Positions 1 through 15,434 of a stretch of DNA of 64,000 bases are shown here, in pieces. A program made the position numbers and the translations under genes. The notes beneath the pieces are model-generated. The model had not been told where the DNA came from and searched no databases. It saw nothing but the letters and a program-made list of their open reading frames with translations. Numbering within the stretch: the stretch's first letter is position 1; the number at the start of each line of letters is the position of its first letter. Origin of the DNA: Aphidius gifuensis (Eukaryota; Arthropoda; Insecta; Hymenoptera; Braconidae); the NCBI RefSeq assembly GCF_014905175.1, contig NC_057792.1, forward strand, positions 20,094,963-20,158,962. The letters are read 5' to 3'.

Positions 1-116
1 TTTTTCTAATTAAACATTGGTAAGCCCAGGATAAAATAATTTTACATGAAATAAATTTATAAAATAAATAATAAATTTGATTTTAATATTTTTTAGAAAT
101 AAAATTAACGAGAAAC

Positions 117-2601
117 ATGAAAAAATTCCAGTTAATATTAATATTTTTAATTTCATATAATTTAATTGAAAGTATTAAATGTGAGCCTGAAATGCCAATG
201 GAGGCTTTGACAATAGCGAGCAAAATAGGAGTAAAAACCTTTACGAAATCGATACCAGATCCAATAATACCTAAAAATTTTGTTGATGAATTAATTCATG
301 AGTATAAATACGGAATCAATGATGATGAAAAAATACGTCCTGAAGTACGTCATTTTTTAAATTACATTGTTCATGATCATGATGGTACAAATAAAAGTCT
401 GGAGATACTCGATTGGGATATGAAAAGAATTGACGAATTTTATGTACCATTTAATGAACTTTTAAAGTCAAATAAAGATGCTAATTTAACAGCTCTTGAA
501 AATTATTTCAACCTTGTTTTATCAGATCAAGATGATGGCGTTCAATATGCTCTCAATCAAATGCAATATTCAACAAGGAAAATATTTGATTTATTAAATT
601 TAAAAATAAACACTGTCAAAGTAAATATTAATTTTAGCTGGACATGAAAAAAATATTTATTTTAACAAAAAAATTTTTATTTCTAGATGTGTAACGACAA
701 CATGGTTTTGCGTCAGCAGCATATATCAAATTTTTTAAGTGTTGCAATAAACAAAGCATACAAAGGATACTTTTTAATAATATCAGCATATAAATTTTTG
801 ATGAGAAAAAATCAAGGTTTGTTTAAATGATGAAAATTTTAAAAAAATATTAAATTTAAAAGTAAATAATTAATATTTAATTATTTTTTATACACCAGAG
901 GATCATAGACATGAAATAAACAATGCAGTTGAAGAAGCAGAAGTACAAATACAACGTTTTGTTGACGATGCACGTAGTGCAATGTTTAAAGCATCAAGAG
1001 ATATTCGTAATTGTAATACCCAATATGATATTAAGAATGTAACATTCACTGAAATTGTTGGACCATCTCAAGGATTCGTCTTTGATTCATCAGCAGTTGA
1101 TATTAATTCCGATTGTCATTCTTTTAACGTTGAATACAAAGTCATTCAGGACTCATGCAAATCTGATAAATCATTATGTTTCGAGCAGTCATGTGCAGCA
1201 GATGGTGGAGTACTTAAAAATTGTGATACAATAGGTGGTGATGATATAAAAATATGTCCAGCAGTAAGTTAATCAATTTAAAATATTTTTTTATTTCATA
1301 AACGATATTTAATAATTTTTTTTCATTATACTTTTATCATAGATAGACAAATCGAAACGCTATTTATCGATAGAAACTTCTTCTGATAAATGGGGAAATG
1401 TTATAGCAGCTAAACAATGCCCCAAAGATATCATAAATAAAAAAAACATAGTGGTGCCACATTATCTTGGTTTGACACATACATCAAGTAAGTTTTGTTA
1501 CTGCCACTGTGAAAGAAAAAATTGGAAGGAAGGTGATGTTCGAGTAATATCTCTCCAATGGGCTAAAGCAGATTACTTATCAAACAAGTAGTTATTTTTT
1601 GTTTCTTCTGCATGTTTCATTAGACATTAAATTTAAATTAATAAAAAAATTTAATAGGGTCATTACGAGCTTGAAATTTCAACAAGAAAATGGTGTAATA
1701 TCATTGGCTGCCCAGCACGGAGTTATTTTACCTGGTGGATTTATTAATAAGAAAACAGTTCAATGGATTGAGCCTCTGGAACCAAAATTAGTAGAGATCA
1801 AAGATGGCTATCCAGAATATCAGTATATTCGTAATAATAAACGACACAGTATCACTGAACGAATGTTGAAAAATGAACAAGATTTTTTGTATATAACATC
1901 TGGTCTATCAATAAATCTTGACGACATAACTGTTCCTCCAGGTCATGTTGTCATAGGTTCGTTGTTATTTTTTTCATTAACATCTTGCTTTGCAATTATT
2001 CATACAATCAAAAATATAATTTTCATGTTTTTTTTCAAGGTGCTAAATTAAATAAATCTGAGGCTGTTGATGACAAAGATCTTGATGTACTTGAATTAGT
2101 TGTTTTGTCAATGGAATTTAATATTTATACAGGTAAATTAGATAATTCACAGCCACATCACACCTCAGCAACAAAATTCATGATGAAAAAACTTGGCCAC
2201 ACAAAAAGGTAATTAATAAAAAATCAATTTTTTCAATACAATAATTTATGACTAATTTTTTTTACAATTTTATTTGTTTTTTTTTTTTATTATTTAGACA
2301 AATGATTAATCTTGCAAATGCTAGAAATCCAATAACAATGCAGGGAAAAAACGATGGACTTTCAGCTCCTCATAGTAAACTTCGTTTTCGTGTAACTGAT
2401 AAAGTAAAAGACATTGGTCAATCAATCGTTCCATTTATTGATATTCAAGAAATAAATTCAGAATTGCCAGTTCCATTATCAAGTGTTGGTCTTTATCATC
2501 GTGGATCTACTGGCTCTGGAGGTTTTATTGGACTCAAATTTCAATCGTATGATATAAAAAATTACTTTGAACAAGTAATTTTTGATAACACAGTCGCTTA
2601 A
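117..2601 (+). CDS. Unrecognised secreted protein, seven exons, about 671 aa
   Basis: Exons 117-620, 687-816, 899-1263, 1343-1587, 1658-1956, 2040-2208 and 2298-2601 join in one frame with GT/AG borders and end in TAA. The N-terminus (MKKFQLILIFLISYNLIES) is a clear signal peptide, and no later membrane segment is seen, so secretion is likely. The first third is acidic and probably helical. The middle is cysteine-rich (a CYCHC cluster in exon 4, several Cys in exon 3), which fits disulphides outside the cell. The C-terminal third contains VPPGHVVIG, a run FRVTDKVKDIGQSIVPF and a glycine-rich end (RGSTGSGGFIGLK). I recall similar uncharacterised secreted proteins in other insects but no named family, so I give no function. 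The gene is convergent with MADD. The start is the first in-frame ATG, directly before the signal peptide. The gene model is fairly secure; the function is unknown. Confidence 0.8.
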
Positions 2602-5139
2602 ATGAAAAATAATAAAATAAATATTTACGTGTTACCATGGTTATGTTAAATCGAAAAAAAATTTCGAATCAACGAAATAAATAAATGTTTTAATCAGTAA
2701 GTAAAATAGAATTTTTTCTATAATTATTTCATAGAAAAATAATTTTTTTTTTCATGTGCAAAAGGATGTATAGAATAACGAAAAAGAAATTTATTTTTTT
2801 TTTGACATAAAATCATCGTTTACTTCGTGTAATTATCTCTCGACTTTTCAACTATATACACAATTTTTTTTAACAGTTTTTATGCAACTCATTATTATAT
2901 TTATATACTTTTAATTAGATCATGTATACTAAAGACTAGATTATTTTAATCTTATATATGACCATCAGTAAAGTTCACAGTAAAGTACATTTGTATATTG
3001 CTTTTTCATTTTTTTTTCTTTTTAAATAATATTAATTGTAATTTATAAATAAATTGCATTTAAAGCCATGAGCTAATACGTTTTAGAAATACATTGAAAC
3101 AAGGATTTTTCATAGCTAAAATATTATTCAGTTATTATTAATATAAATAATTTATTTGCAATGAAGAAAGACATTTTTTTTTAATGAAAAATTAATATTT
3201 TTTCGACAAAGAAAAATTTTCTACATGTATAAATATTTTTCTAACACAACAAAAAAATTTTCCAATCGAAAAAAATTAGCTTTTTGTTTCAATTAAATAT
3301 TTTTCGATTAAAAAAAAATAATTTTTTTTTCTCTCAGTTTGTTTTTCTATTCGTTTTACTCAAATTTACTGAATTTTTTTATTTTTATTTATAAAACATT
3401 TACGAATAAATTTTCTCCACAATAAATCCTTTTTTCATTGTATAAATAAATATTGATAAAATATCTTCAAACTTCGTCCGATATTATTCTGTTTACAATA
3501 ATCTATACCCCCAAATTTCCACAGTAATTACATCATGAAAATAATTCAAAACAATAGCCAAATCATAATTAAAAAAATCATTGAAATAATAAACAAAAAA
3601 ATTTCAAATACAATTCAATTTTTCCAACTAAAAAAAGCCAAAAAAAAATATAATTTGTTTTGAAGATATAAATATTAATTATTAATGAGTAACCAGTTAC
3701 TTCATTACTCCATAAAATGTACAATAACTTTATCAAATAATATTACTTAAATATTAATTATTTTTTTGTAAACAGATACTTAACATTCATCAATATTGCT
3801 CTTTTCATACATTTACTATTTTCAAGTTAAAGATCAAATGCCAAACTAAACATTTTATCTGATATGTACAATCAAATAGTAATCACAATTATTAATAATT
3901 AATTTTCTAAAATAACAATTAATTAAATTTGTACATTTTCGACTGACTCAATTGTCATATACAATGATTATTATGCTTGAAAAAATTACTGCTCTATTGC
4001 CTCATTATTATTCACGATAACTCCAAAGAGAAATCACAAAAAAAATAACAAATAATCACGAGCATAATTGCATTCATTTACGTTGAATTTTTTTTTAAAC
4101 AATTGAGTATATATATATTTTTTTTTTTTCGAAATATGTAACCTGTTTTACATAGAGTTCTATATTATATAACTTTTATATATTATACATTAAATTTCTG
4201 ATTATAAATTATATATTTTCTCAATACTCATTGAGTCAATAAATTATTATCCTTTGTTACAATTAATTTTTTGTCGTTATTAATTTTTGTCGTTATATAG
4301 ATTTTTATTTTCGTTAAATATCGAAATTCTAAATGAAGTTTTATGTTAGTTACGTTGTTGTCTAAACATTCGGTCAATTATTTTTTTACCTTTAATCGAA
4401 ATCACGTTTGAGAATTTATATAATACTATAACATGTTAGATATCCTGGTGAATTTAATTAGTCTATAATAAAATTACCACTTAAAGCTGCGGAAAATTTT
4501 TTCGTTTCATAAAACTAAGATGAATTTTTATGTTTCGTTAATAACTTGTTAAATACTCGTGAAAAAAAAATACGTTGGATAAATTTAAGATCAAGGTTTT
4601 TTTAAATTTACAAAATTTCTTGGTGGCAATAAAATAATTGTCAATTTTTTTCCAACTGCCAGAGTATTTTTCTAAATTTTTTTAGTATTATCTTGATGAT
4701 TTGATGATGAAAAAAAAAATCAAGTGAATAATAAATAACTTCCGCAGCTTGAAATGGATCATCTCCACATTTTTTTTTTTTTATCGATTTATAATTATTG
4801 TTTGCGGGTTTTTTTCGAAATATTTTGAAAATTAACGGTCGAATTTTCATGTGGAATATTTCGTTTGAAGGATTTAACATTTGCTAATGATAAAATACAT
4901 TTAACGGAGTGTTCAAGTTGACTTTTAAATGTAAAAAAGTTGACTGGAAATTGCTGTATGTTGATTACTATGCTTCATTGATGGCAATATTTAATAACTC
5001 GATAGTTTTTGATAAAAATAAATTTTTTTTTTATATGTAAAATTGATATTAACGGCTGTTTTTGGGGTATTATATATTTATACCATTATGGAAGTTGAAA
5101 GTAATGATTGTTGAATTAATTTGGTGACTGCAACTTGAC
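2602..5139. other. Convergent intergenic region / 3' UTRs, no gene seen
   Basis: AT-rich sequence between the stop of the secreted-protein gene and the stop of MADD. It holds many A and T homopolymer runs and short ORFs made by base composition. It probably contains the 3' UTRs and polyadenylation sites of both genes. I see no conserved protein, RNA gene or long repeat. Confidence 0.6.
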
Positions 5140-8100
5140 TCAGGTTGTCGATGTTGATTCAACATCTTTTTGTGACACTTTACGCTGCTTGAGTCCAGTT
5201 GCAAGATACGAAAATACGCATATAACAGCGTAACAAATTTCACGAGCCTGAAAAATAATTTTTTCAAATGAATATTAAAATTAAACTTAATCTATTTATG
5301 TTTTTAGAATTGATACAAGACTCATGGAAAATAAGGCAATAATATTTTCAATTTAAAAAATATTTATCTATTTTTTTTATAACAAATAAATACAAGTGGA
5401 ACATACCATTGGTGATATATATTTTCTTTGAATAATTTGTCGTGTTTTTGGATCTGAAAAAAGCAAAAAAAAAAAAAAAATCATAAGTATTTAAAATTAA
5501 TTATTGCATGTTTATAAAATTATAAAAATAACACTCACTGAATTCTTCCAGCACAAATATTCCACCGTTTTGAGTGAAGCATTTTCGGATATGTTCAAAC
5601 TTAACAAAAAACTGGAAAAATAATTTATACAAATTATTAGAATAGCTCAAAAGTGATCTTTAAATCCAGCACATGCATTTTTACAATCAATTTTTTCATT
5701 GTAAATTCAACATATTGAATTATACAATTATAATTATATATATTAAAAATATAAAAACCTTCTAAGGTTTACTATCACACTTTTGTGGGATTTTTAAAAA
5801 TTTCTAACGGACAAAATTATTTTAATTTACGTGTAAATGATAGCTTGAAATTTTTTTCATAAAAATACCGAATTTAAAAATGTCGAAATTCAAAGATACC
5901 TTGCAAAAATCTTTATAAATTTTTATCACAAAATTTTTACAAAATTAAGAAAAGAAAAATAAATAATTAATCCATTTATTTGGATTTAAAAATTTATAAA
6001 AATATTAATTGATAATTGACCCACAAAAATATGTTTTATCCTAACGAAAATTATTTATAACATATACAAAATCACTAGTGCTACCAAATTCAATTCTGGA
6101 GTTAAAAATTTTTATTACATATTTTAATTTTAAATAAAAACTTTGTCGTTGATTTTTCATTTAATTTTGTCGCGGTTTTTCGAAAAATACTTGGCAAAAA
6201 TTATGGAAAAGTGTTCGTCTTATTTAAAGAAAAAAAAACTTAAAAATTTTATTGAAAATTAAATATATAATTGGCTGAAAATATCGACAACCCGGTGATG
6301 TTACAATTAAATTTTTAATTTGAATTTATAAATTTTGAAAATTTTTTTGATAACACTAATAATTTGGCATTTTAAATTCCCGATAATATTTCTATGTTGC
6401 CATGCAATGTATTTATATCAAAAATACTCCGTAATTCGTAACAACAATTTTGAAAAATTTATATTTTAAAAATAAACCCTGCTGTTGTTAATTGACGATC
6501 AATATTTTAAAATAGTTAATACAGCATGCATATATAATAATTTAATAATTCAAAAAAATTTTACACTGACAGGCACTGCGAAGACAGTTTAAAAAATTGT
6601 TAGTTTACAACTGGATTATAAACGAATAACAGTGTTACGTGTTTTTTTTATTTTGATGAAATAATTTCTCAAATAAATTCTGTTTCTAATTTATTACGTA
6701 AATATAATAAAAACAGTAAAATTGATTGAATAAAAGCGAAGTAAATCAAAGAAAATTAAACAAAAAAAATCAAAGAAAATTCGGACAAAAATTGAAAATA
6801 AAAAATTATTATAATTATACTCGCGAGGAAATAATTACAAGGAACATCAGCTCAATTTGAGTATTAATTTGTATTTTATAATTGCCAAGTTAAAAAATCA
6901 TCTGAGGATGTGAAATTGAATGAATTTTTGTGATAAAATTATGTGTGTACCAGCAGGCATTTAACAAGATAAAAGTAAATGAACGCATACTTATTAAATT
7001 TGTGTGTTTGCGTGACTAGTGATCATCAATTATGAAAATATTTTATCTATAAATTTATACATTATATAAAATATTTTCATAAGAGCTGTTACCACAGTAT
7101 ATTTTACTCAACAATATAATTAAATTTTGTACATAAATTTTTGAGTGAATGACTAAGCAAGCGACTAAATATTTCTCTCTACAGATATTCATTTTTAATT
7201 AAGTTACTACGCATACAATCAACTCAAGGTGTGTAGATAAGCATCAACCAAAAGATCAACATATTTTCCTAGTAATTTAAAAATTATAAATAAAATTTTT
7301 GTTTTAGATTTAACAGCTGATGACTGCTAATTTTTACTGCTCAATTTTTTTTATTTTTAATTTGATTTTACTTCGATACAAACGAAAAAATTTCTGGGTT
7401 AATTAGATTTTTAAATGCTTATTTACAAACCTTGCAGACAATCCAATTAAATTTAATTCTCTCTTAAAATATTGCAATTTTTTAACATCCCAAAAAATTG
7501 GTATTTCTTCTTTTTTTTTTTTGACTAACATAAAGCTAGACAAAAAAAATATTATACTATAAATTGGCACCGGTATAAAATATGGTATTGAAAAAAATAA
7601 AAAAAATATGAAAAATATTTTTTGAACCCGGTAAATTCAGGGTTGCTGGTTCGAATCCGCCGAGGTGCGATAATTTAAATTTCTTTAAAATCAATAGAAA
7701 ATTTGTGCCACGTTTGGAGTTGATTAAATAATTAAACAGATTTTTTGACTGAATTATTAAAGAGCTTTTTAATAAGCTAAAATAATTGTTTAAAATTTGA
7801 GAAAACCGAAAAGGCGTAATTAACATTTGACAATTTATTAAACACACTAAATATATATTTTCATTGCATCTAAATACAGGCCATTTAAAAAGTGCTACAT
7901 GTTACATATAAATTAAAAAACCCAAAATAAAATTTATTATTATATTAATGATTTAATGAACTAAAAAAAAATATATAATTTTTAAATAATGATTCATGTA
8001 TGAATTGAGAGGTTTATTAAGTGGCAATATTAACTTCATGCAGAAACCAATGACAAATCTCAATCCTTACACTTATCAAATTTGAAGTTAAAAATTTAAT

Positions 8101-11100
8101 TGAAATTACTAATCGACAGTGTATTTAAATTTTAATAATTGCAGCACTTAAATTTTACCTTATACAAAATCAAATAAAAAGGCCAACATTGATTATAATT
8201 AAAATGTGATGATGATATATATATACTGAACTGTAACAATTATTCATTAAAAAAAATTTTTATTCAATACCTCGAAATCCTGTTTATCCAGCCCAGGTAA
8301 AGTCGTGGAACAGGACAAAAACAAAAAACAGAACAACAATAAATCATACTCTTTTTATTTCGATGTATTTTTTCGTTATATTTTTTAAATGATACTGAGC
8401 ATTTTTTATTTCTTAATTTGATTTATCAAAAAAAAAAAAAAACAACGAAAAATGATGCTTTGAGAAAAAAATTTAAATGAGTATGCATAGTTGTTTTATA
8501 AGAAAAATTTGGTAGACTATTTTTTAGATAAAATTTATCGAAAGTATTTGTTACTACATGGAAAAATTATAACATGACAAATGAGCAATGTGAGCATCGA
8601 AAAATAGCAAATTAAGATTCGAAATTTTCTATAGTAATTTGGGGATTTTGTATTAGACAAAAAACTGATCAACGAAATTCATCTGGTTGTGGTAATTTGA
8701 GCAAATGGATTTAGATTTGTTGGAGGTATAATTTAATTTTTTATTTTAGAATAATGTGTTTTTAATTTTTGTGTTATTTTACCATTTCTTCATTTACCAA
8801 TGATACTTTTTTAAAATCAATATTTAAGAAAAATGATTATACAAAGTAATTATTTTTTTTCGAAACTTGTATTGGTTTTTTTTTGAATTATTTTTTAAAA
8901 ATATATGTAAATTATTTTTTAATATAAATAATTTTGTAATTTAGCCATTCATTCTTGCATTCATTTAATTATTTATATTAACTTGGAAAAAATAAGAAGA
9001 GACCCCGACGGGATTCGAACCCGCGATCAAAAGTCGTGACTATTTTGCGACAAGGGCCTTTTACTTTTCCAAGCTTAACACATCTTAAATAATAATTTTA
9101 AAAAATTATTTAATATTTTCTTTGAAGACTATTGAATAGTGAAAAGATTAACACTCGTAGAATTTTTTTATGGAAATTATATTTTAAAATATTAAGCATT
9201 ATCTAACTAGCGATGTCATTGAGCACTTATCCGTATAAATTTAAATTAAGCTCATTTGTCAGTGAGAAAACAATACTAAAAATATCTAATTATTTTTTAT
9301 ATCTTCAAGTTTGTTGACATTTGTTTTCTCATTGTTACTACTGAAATAAAATAAATAATATATTATATAATAAATTAAATCAAATAGGAAAAGTAAAATA
9401 AAATCGAAACAATTATTTCGATGCAATGACAGCGTGATAGAAAAATTATTGCGATTAAAGCTATTTGCCTGAGCTAAAAAGCCTGTCAATTTCATCTGGA
9501 TATTAAAATTATGAGCATTCTTTGTTCATCCACATAAATATATTGTTTTAAAAATTATTATAAGTTAATATAACGAATAAATTTATATAGAAAAATTTGT
9601 AGAAAATATTTGTAAAACATTTCACGTTGAATCAAACAGTTAAAACTTCACTCGATTGTTCATGACTATTTATTTTTTTTTAATTACATACCACTAAATT
9701 ATTTCCCTTTTTAAATTAAAAAAAAATTGTAATAATACTCTCAAAACGAAAAAAAAATTATGAGCTTTTTTTTCTATTACTTGATGAATTAGAAAACATT
9801 TTTTATATACGATTTTTTATTAATTAAAGTATTATTGTAAATGTGAGTGATTTAATTGCTTGATTCGACATGAAATGTATATAATATTATTTTATTTAAA
9901 TTTTAATTTGCGGCTTTATTTTATCTCTTACCTTACTCTCTGTGTAATTTTTTAAAAAAACTAGTAATATTTCTCCGAACTACTCCGTAGTGTCTCCGTA
10001 TTTTTCAGTATCATTTGGAATTATTATATCAAGAAAAACCTCCGGAAAAATATTAACCAATAGGTTTGAAAATGAAACTATTTCCACCATTCAAGCGTTT
10101 TTTAATTTTAAAATTATTATAATTGATATTTATGGTATATCTAAAAAAAAAAAAGCGCAAGATTTGACTAGAATATTTAACAATATTAAGTAAACATTGT
10201 TAAATTGTTCAAGCTATTTTTAAAATCTACTTGTTAGCATTTATTATCTAAATTTCGCATTATCGCAGCCGCAAATTGAAATTAAAATAACAAAAAAAAA
10301 AAAAAAAAATAAAAGACTTTTTAAAAATTATAAATAAATTTTATATAAATATAGAGTAGAAAATAATTCGTTCAAAAGTCTGCCACTGCACATTGAGCTT
10401 CATGCAAGAAAAAACATTAACCCTTAATCTCGTTAAATAAGATAAAGAGATAAAAGAAAAAACGACAAAATAAATATGCATCCACTTAAATTCGCTTACA
10501 AGATAATCCAAAGTTACTGAAACAGTATATATTCATACTAACTGCTTAATTATTAATTTGTATAATTTACTAATTTCGGTAACTTTGTTAACTGCGAGAT
10601 TTTATCTGGTGATTAGTGCAAGAATCTAGTAGACTTTAACAATCAACAAATATTTCTAAATTTAAATTTCGTCAAAATCTTGAAGATTCTGATTTATTTT
10701 ACCGGAGATAATTGGATTTGAAAGTACATTGCATGGCAAAGGAAAAAATACACGTGAAATATATTTTTTACGTTCAAAATTGATGAGCAATTGCAACGTT
10801 ATTAATTACTGACTACGCCATTAAAAAAAATTAATAAAATTGTAATTTACATTAGAATTTTTTTAGTACTTTGCATACACTATAATTATTTTTATTTGAA
10901 ATATTTTTCCGTGCATAATAAAAAAATATTATCATTATTTAGGGTGAATTTTTTAATGAAATTCTATCGAAGTTTAGCCTCCCCTAAATTTTTTTCATTT
11001 AGGAAAATTCCTTGTCCCTACAGCTGAACTTTTTTCGAGGGTATAAAGCTCTTTATTTCGATTTTTTCTAGGTCTTATATATTTTATATTTTTTGTCCAG

Positions 11101-14100
11101 TTTGATATCGAAATACATAAACACTTTGCTCGATGATAAATGACATGCAAAAATATATTTTACTAATTTAAAATTATTATTTGAAAAAAGCTGTTATTTT
11201 TTTTACAAAAAAATTGATAACAATAATTTTCCATTGCCATGAAATGCCATTTTCTTTTTATTCATTTTAAAAAAATTCAAGTGCGAAAAATTTCATTCAT
11301 TTTTTTCTTGTTAATCATACCTTGGAAACATTTTTAAATCTGTCGTTTAATTGGAAAATTTTATTCATTTAAAAGACAATTTTTTTTTATTAAAGTTTGT
11401 TTAATTTTTTTTTTTGAATTCTAAATTATTTTTTTTATTATTTTTTTAAATATCATTGGTAACCGAAAGAAATAGTTTCAATTTACGTTTACCGGATGAA
11501 GTTTAATATCTCAATCGAAATTTGAGTCTTTAGAAATGACTCAAATTTCGATTTCAAAAACAATGATTACTCGTAAAAAATTATATTAATTTATAAATTA
11601 ATCTATCAAAAACCGATGGTGAAAATGTTAATGTTTATTTTTGTATTGTCACGATTTTTGTACGAATTTTTCTAATGATAAAATTTATTGTAATATGTCA
11701 GTGTATAACTGAAATTAAAAAATTTCTTAAAAAACAAATTAAATTATAATTAAAAAAAAATGAAAAAACCAGAAATTCATTACATAAGAAATGAGATAAA
11801 GAAAATTAAAAAAAAAAAAATTAAATAATAAGATTACTACCTTGCTATTGGCGAAGAGTAAACCAACGCCTTCAATGCATACTTGAAGAAGCCCACCTTC
11901 TCCTGTATGCATATCTTGAACTGGAAATTCATCACCAAGTTCAATACCAAGATTTGCTCGACCCCTTGCAGCTGCTTTTTCAATTGCATCTTTAATGCAA
12001 TAATAAAGATCTTTGCACTAGAAAAAAAAATTAATTTTAAAATATATTTCCATCATAGAAATAACACCACTAATTTTGTGATGAAAAAAAGCTAAACATA
12101 CTTTTTTTGTATAATAATTATGAAGTTCTAGTCGATCACAATTTCGTCTAGAAAGGCACAAGACTTTATTCTTTGGGCTACATGTCATATTGACTAATCT
12201 TTCATACCACCAACGTTCGACAATAACACCGTTTACTGATCTCAAAACAAGTCCGTCATGTCGAACTTCAAGAAAACGTAATTCTCCATCGGCATTCGTA
12301 CCTGCATGGACCGTAAACGATTGTCTATGCATTTGTCGAGACGTCAGTGGCTTTAAATCAATATCATTTCCATGCTAAAAATTAATTAATTAATTAATAA
12401 TCATTATTATAAAAATTAAAATAACATAAATAATTAAGAAATAATCAATTTTAATTACCAAATTATCAATTTGATCAAGTAACTGATTTAATTCTTGACT
12501 ATAAACAAGACCAATATGACTTTTACCAAGTAAACGACGTACTTTTCTTTTAACTTCAAGTTTAGGTACGTTAAGCATCACTAAAATTGCTGTTAAATTA
12601 TGTAAAAGTGTACATAATAATCTGTCTTCATCATGCTCTAGACGTCTTCGTTCACTGTCACTCAAACTTTTGTATCTAAAAAATATATTTTTTTATTTTT
12701 AATTGTGTATATTTATTTTTTGAAAAATGATTCATCATACCTTGCCATCATTTCACTTGGTCCCTGATCCATTCCTATCATATCACGCTCTTGAGATACA
12801 GCATCTAAAAAAGCATCTTCCCAAAATTGCATTTGATCCCAAAGACGTGAACGTTCTTTTCCTATTAAACCTTTATAAAATTTTAAAAATAAATTTTAAA
12901 TATTTTCTAAATTATTTTTAGCATTTCGAAAAATTTTCTTTTTTTACATTTATTTGTTCATACCATTGTGTATTTTAATTACGAACAAAAAAATTAAACA
13001 ATATTTTTTATCTAAATGATTTATAAATTTTTATTTAATTTTTTTTTAAAAATAGATAAATTATTTTTTATTTTAAAAAAATAATTATCGAAATATTTTT
13101 ACCTTCAAATAAATAAGTTCTAGCTGATTCAGGACTTGGTGTTGTAGTTGTTGTTACTAAACTACCACCATGATATCTAAATCCAGTACTGAGTGATGAT
13201 TTATTTGACCACAAACCTCCAGTTGGTTTTTCATGTGGTGTTTTACCTTCTAGCTCACTATCAGACACAGATCCACGTGGTGTAGATCCAGATGATAAAC
13301 GAAATTGTTGATTAACAGGTGTACTTTTATTTGATGATGGTGATGGACTTGAAACAGTTGATGAATGACTTTTCCCTCCCTGTTTTAAGAAACAAGAATT
13401 AATGCTTGCGTATTTTTTAGATAAAAAAAATATTGATTACTTACTTCAGTATCAAAAGAAGCAAGCTTACTAAGAAGCTTTCCTTTTTTAGAAAACATAT
13501 CGAGAAATATATCAGCTGTTGATTGATTATTTTCACTTGATGATGTTGATGAAGCATGTGAAATTTCAAGTCGTACTAATGATGGATCATGAGGTGACAT
13601 TTTTGATGGATCAATAAATTCCGATTGTTTTTTAAGTTGATTTGGATTATCTGGATTATCATAAGTACTTGTTTGCATCATCAGTGGTGTTTCGAATGAT
13701 CCATCAGACATGTCCTTGCTCCAATAATGTGTATGAGCAATTTCCATCAATTGAAAAACAGATGCCATACCTCCTAGACCAAAATTATTAAATGTAAAAG
13801 CAAGACCACTTGCTACTGCTTGAAGGCACATCAACATTCCTTTATAAACTCCTCTTGATATATGCTAAACAAATAAAATAAATAAATTAAAATAGTTAAA
13901 ATAATTTTATATTAAATTAATATACTTACAACGTCATCTATATGATCATCTGGACTTATTTTTTTACTCAATCCTTTGTTTAATTTTGTAACAATAAAAT
14001 CACGATAACTTTCATCTTCCATTAATTTTTTTAAACGATTAAGTTTAAAAAATCCAACACCTTCACCAAGAACAATTTGATTAACAACTTCAGTTAAAAA

Positions 14101-15401
14101 ACTTTGATTATCAATATTTGTATTTGATCTTTCAGCATTTTGTGAACGTTGTTCATCTTCACGATTATTTCTACCAATTGAATTTTTAGCTGTTGATGTT
14201 TTATCATTTTGTGAATTTTTACCTCTTCTAAATGGACTAAATGATGTTTTATTTTGTCCTTTTTGTGTATTTGAATCAGTATTACTACTTCGTCTACCAG
14301 TTTTACCAAAAAAATCACTAATCATATTACTTGTTTGAGTTGCAATACCATTAAAATCACTACTAACATTACTAAAAAAATCTCTTCCAATATCACGTTT
14401 CATTCTATTATCTGTTGTTATTAATTGTGTATTTGACATACGTTTACGTGAATTACTATTTGGTGATAATGGAGAACGTGGTGGTGATGATGATTGTTGT
14501 GATTCACCAAGACTTTTTAATAAACCTTTTTTTGTTGCAGCTTCTTTAGCACTTTTAGTTAATTCACCAATTGTACTTTTTCCAACATATGTTAAATCAT
14601 CAATTGTATTTTTACTAACACCAGCAGCTGTTTTACTAGCTTCAATTGCTGTTTTTGATGCTTCTTGTACTGATTTTGTTGCTTCATCAACAGCTTTTTT
14701 AGTTTGTTGTGTTAAATGTTCAAATGGTGTAAATATACTTTCTTCACCAGCTTCAGTTATTTTTTCTTTAGCTTGATGTTTTAATTTATCCATATGTGCT
14801 AAAAAACCATCTTGACTACTTTGTCTTGTTGTTTCTCTAACTTGTGATGCAATTTGTTCAAATAATGATCCTTGTGATGATTGTCTAAATATACCATTAC
14901 CACTGTCCATACTACTACCACCACTTTCACCACTACCAGAACTATTTTGACGTTGTGAATTTATTGATGTAATTGATTCATGTTTACCAATACTACCAGT
15001 TATACTATTTCTTGACTCATTATTATTTTTACCATCATTACTATTTCCACTAAATTTACGTGTTGGTATAGATGGTCCAGTTGTATTGCCTAGACTTGAT
15101 GTTTTATTTAAAATATTATTAATACTCATTTGTTTTTCACTACTAGGCACTACCTGTGTATTTTGATTTTCTAAAATTTGACGTTGTTGTTGTTGTTGTT
15201 GTTCTTGATCATCTGGATTTAATTCTAATTCTGAATCTCTATTAAAACTTGGACTACTTAAATCACTGTGACTTGATGATGTACTAACTGGTGAATCTGG
15301 TCGTATTTTTGTGTCTTCTTCAATACCTGGATACTGTAGATGTTCAGGTGGATTATATAAATTTTTTGGATCAACAGATAATGACATAATTTGTGGTAAA
15401 A

Positions 15402-15434
<33 letters not shown>

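Larger units (their letters stand above)
5612..11840 (-). other. Large intron 12 of MADD
   Basis: About 6.2 kb between MADD exon 12 (ends 11841) and exon 13 (starts 5611), far longer than the other introns of this gene. It is AT-rich and has no convincing ORF. It holds two tRNA-like B-box sequences (near 7.64 kb and 9.02 kb), described separately. No other gene was seen. Confidence 0.75.

Noticed and set aside
7557..7847. 96-codon ORF on the minus strand with GGFEPATLNLPG
   Set aside because: That phrase comes from translating the antisense of a tRNA-like T-loop; the rest is AT-rich noise inside the MADD intron.
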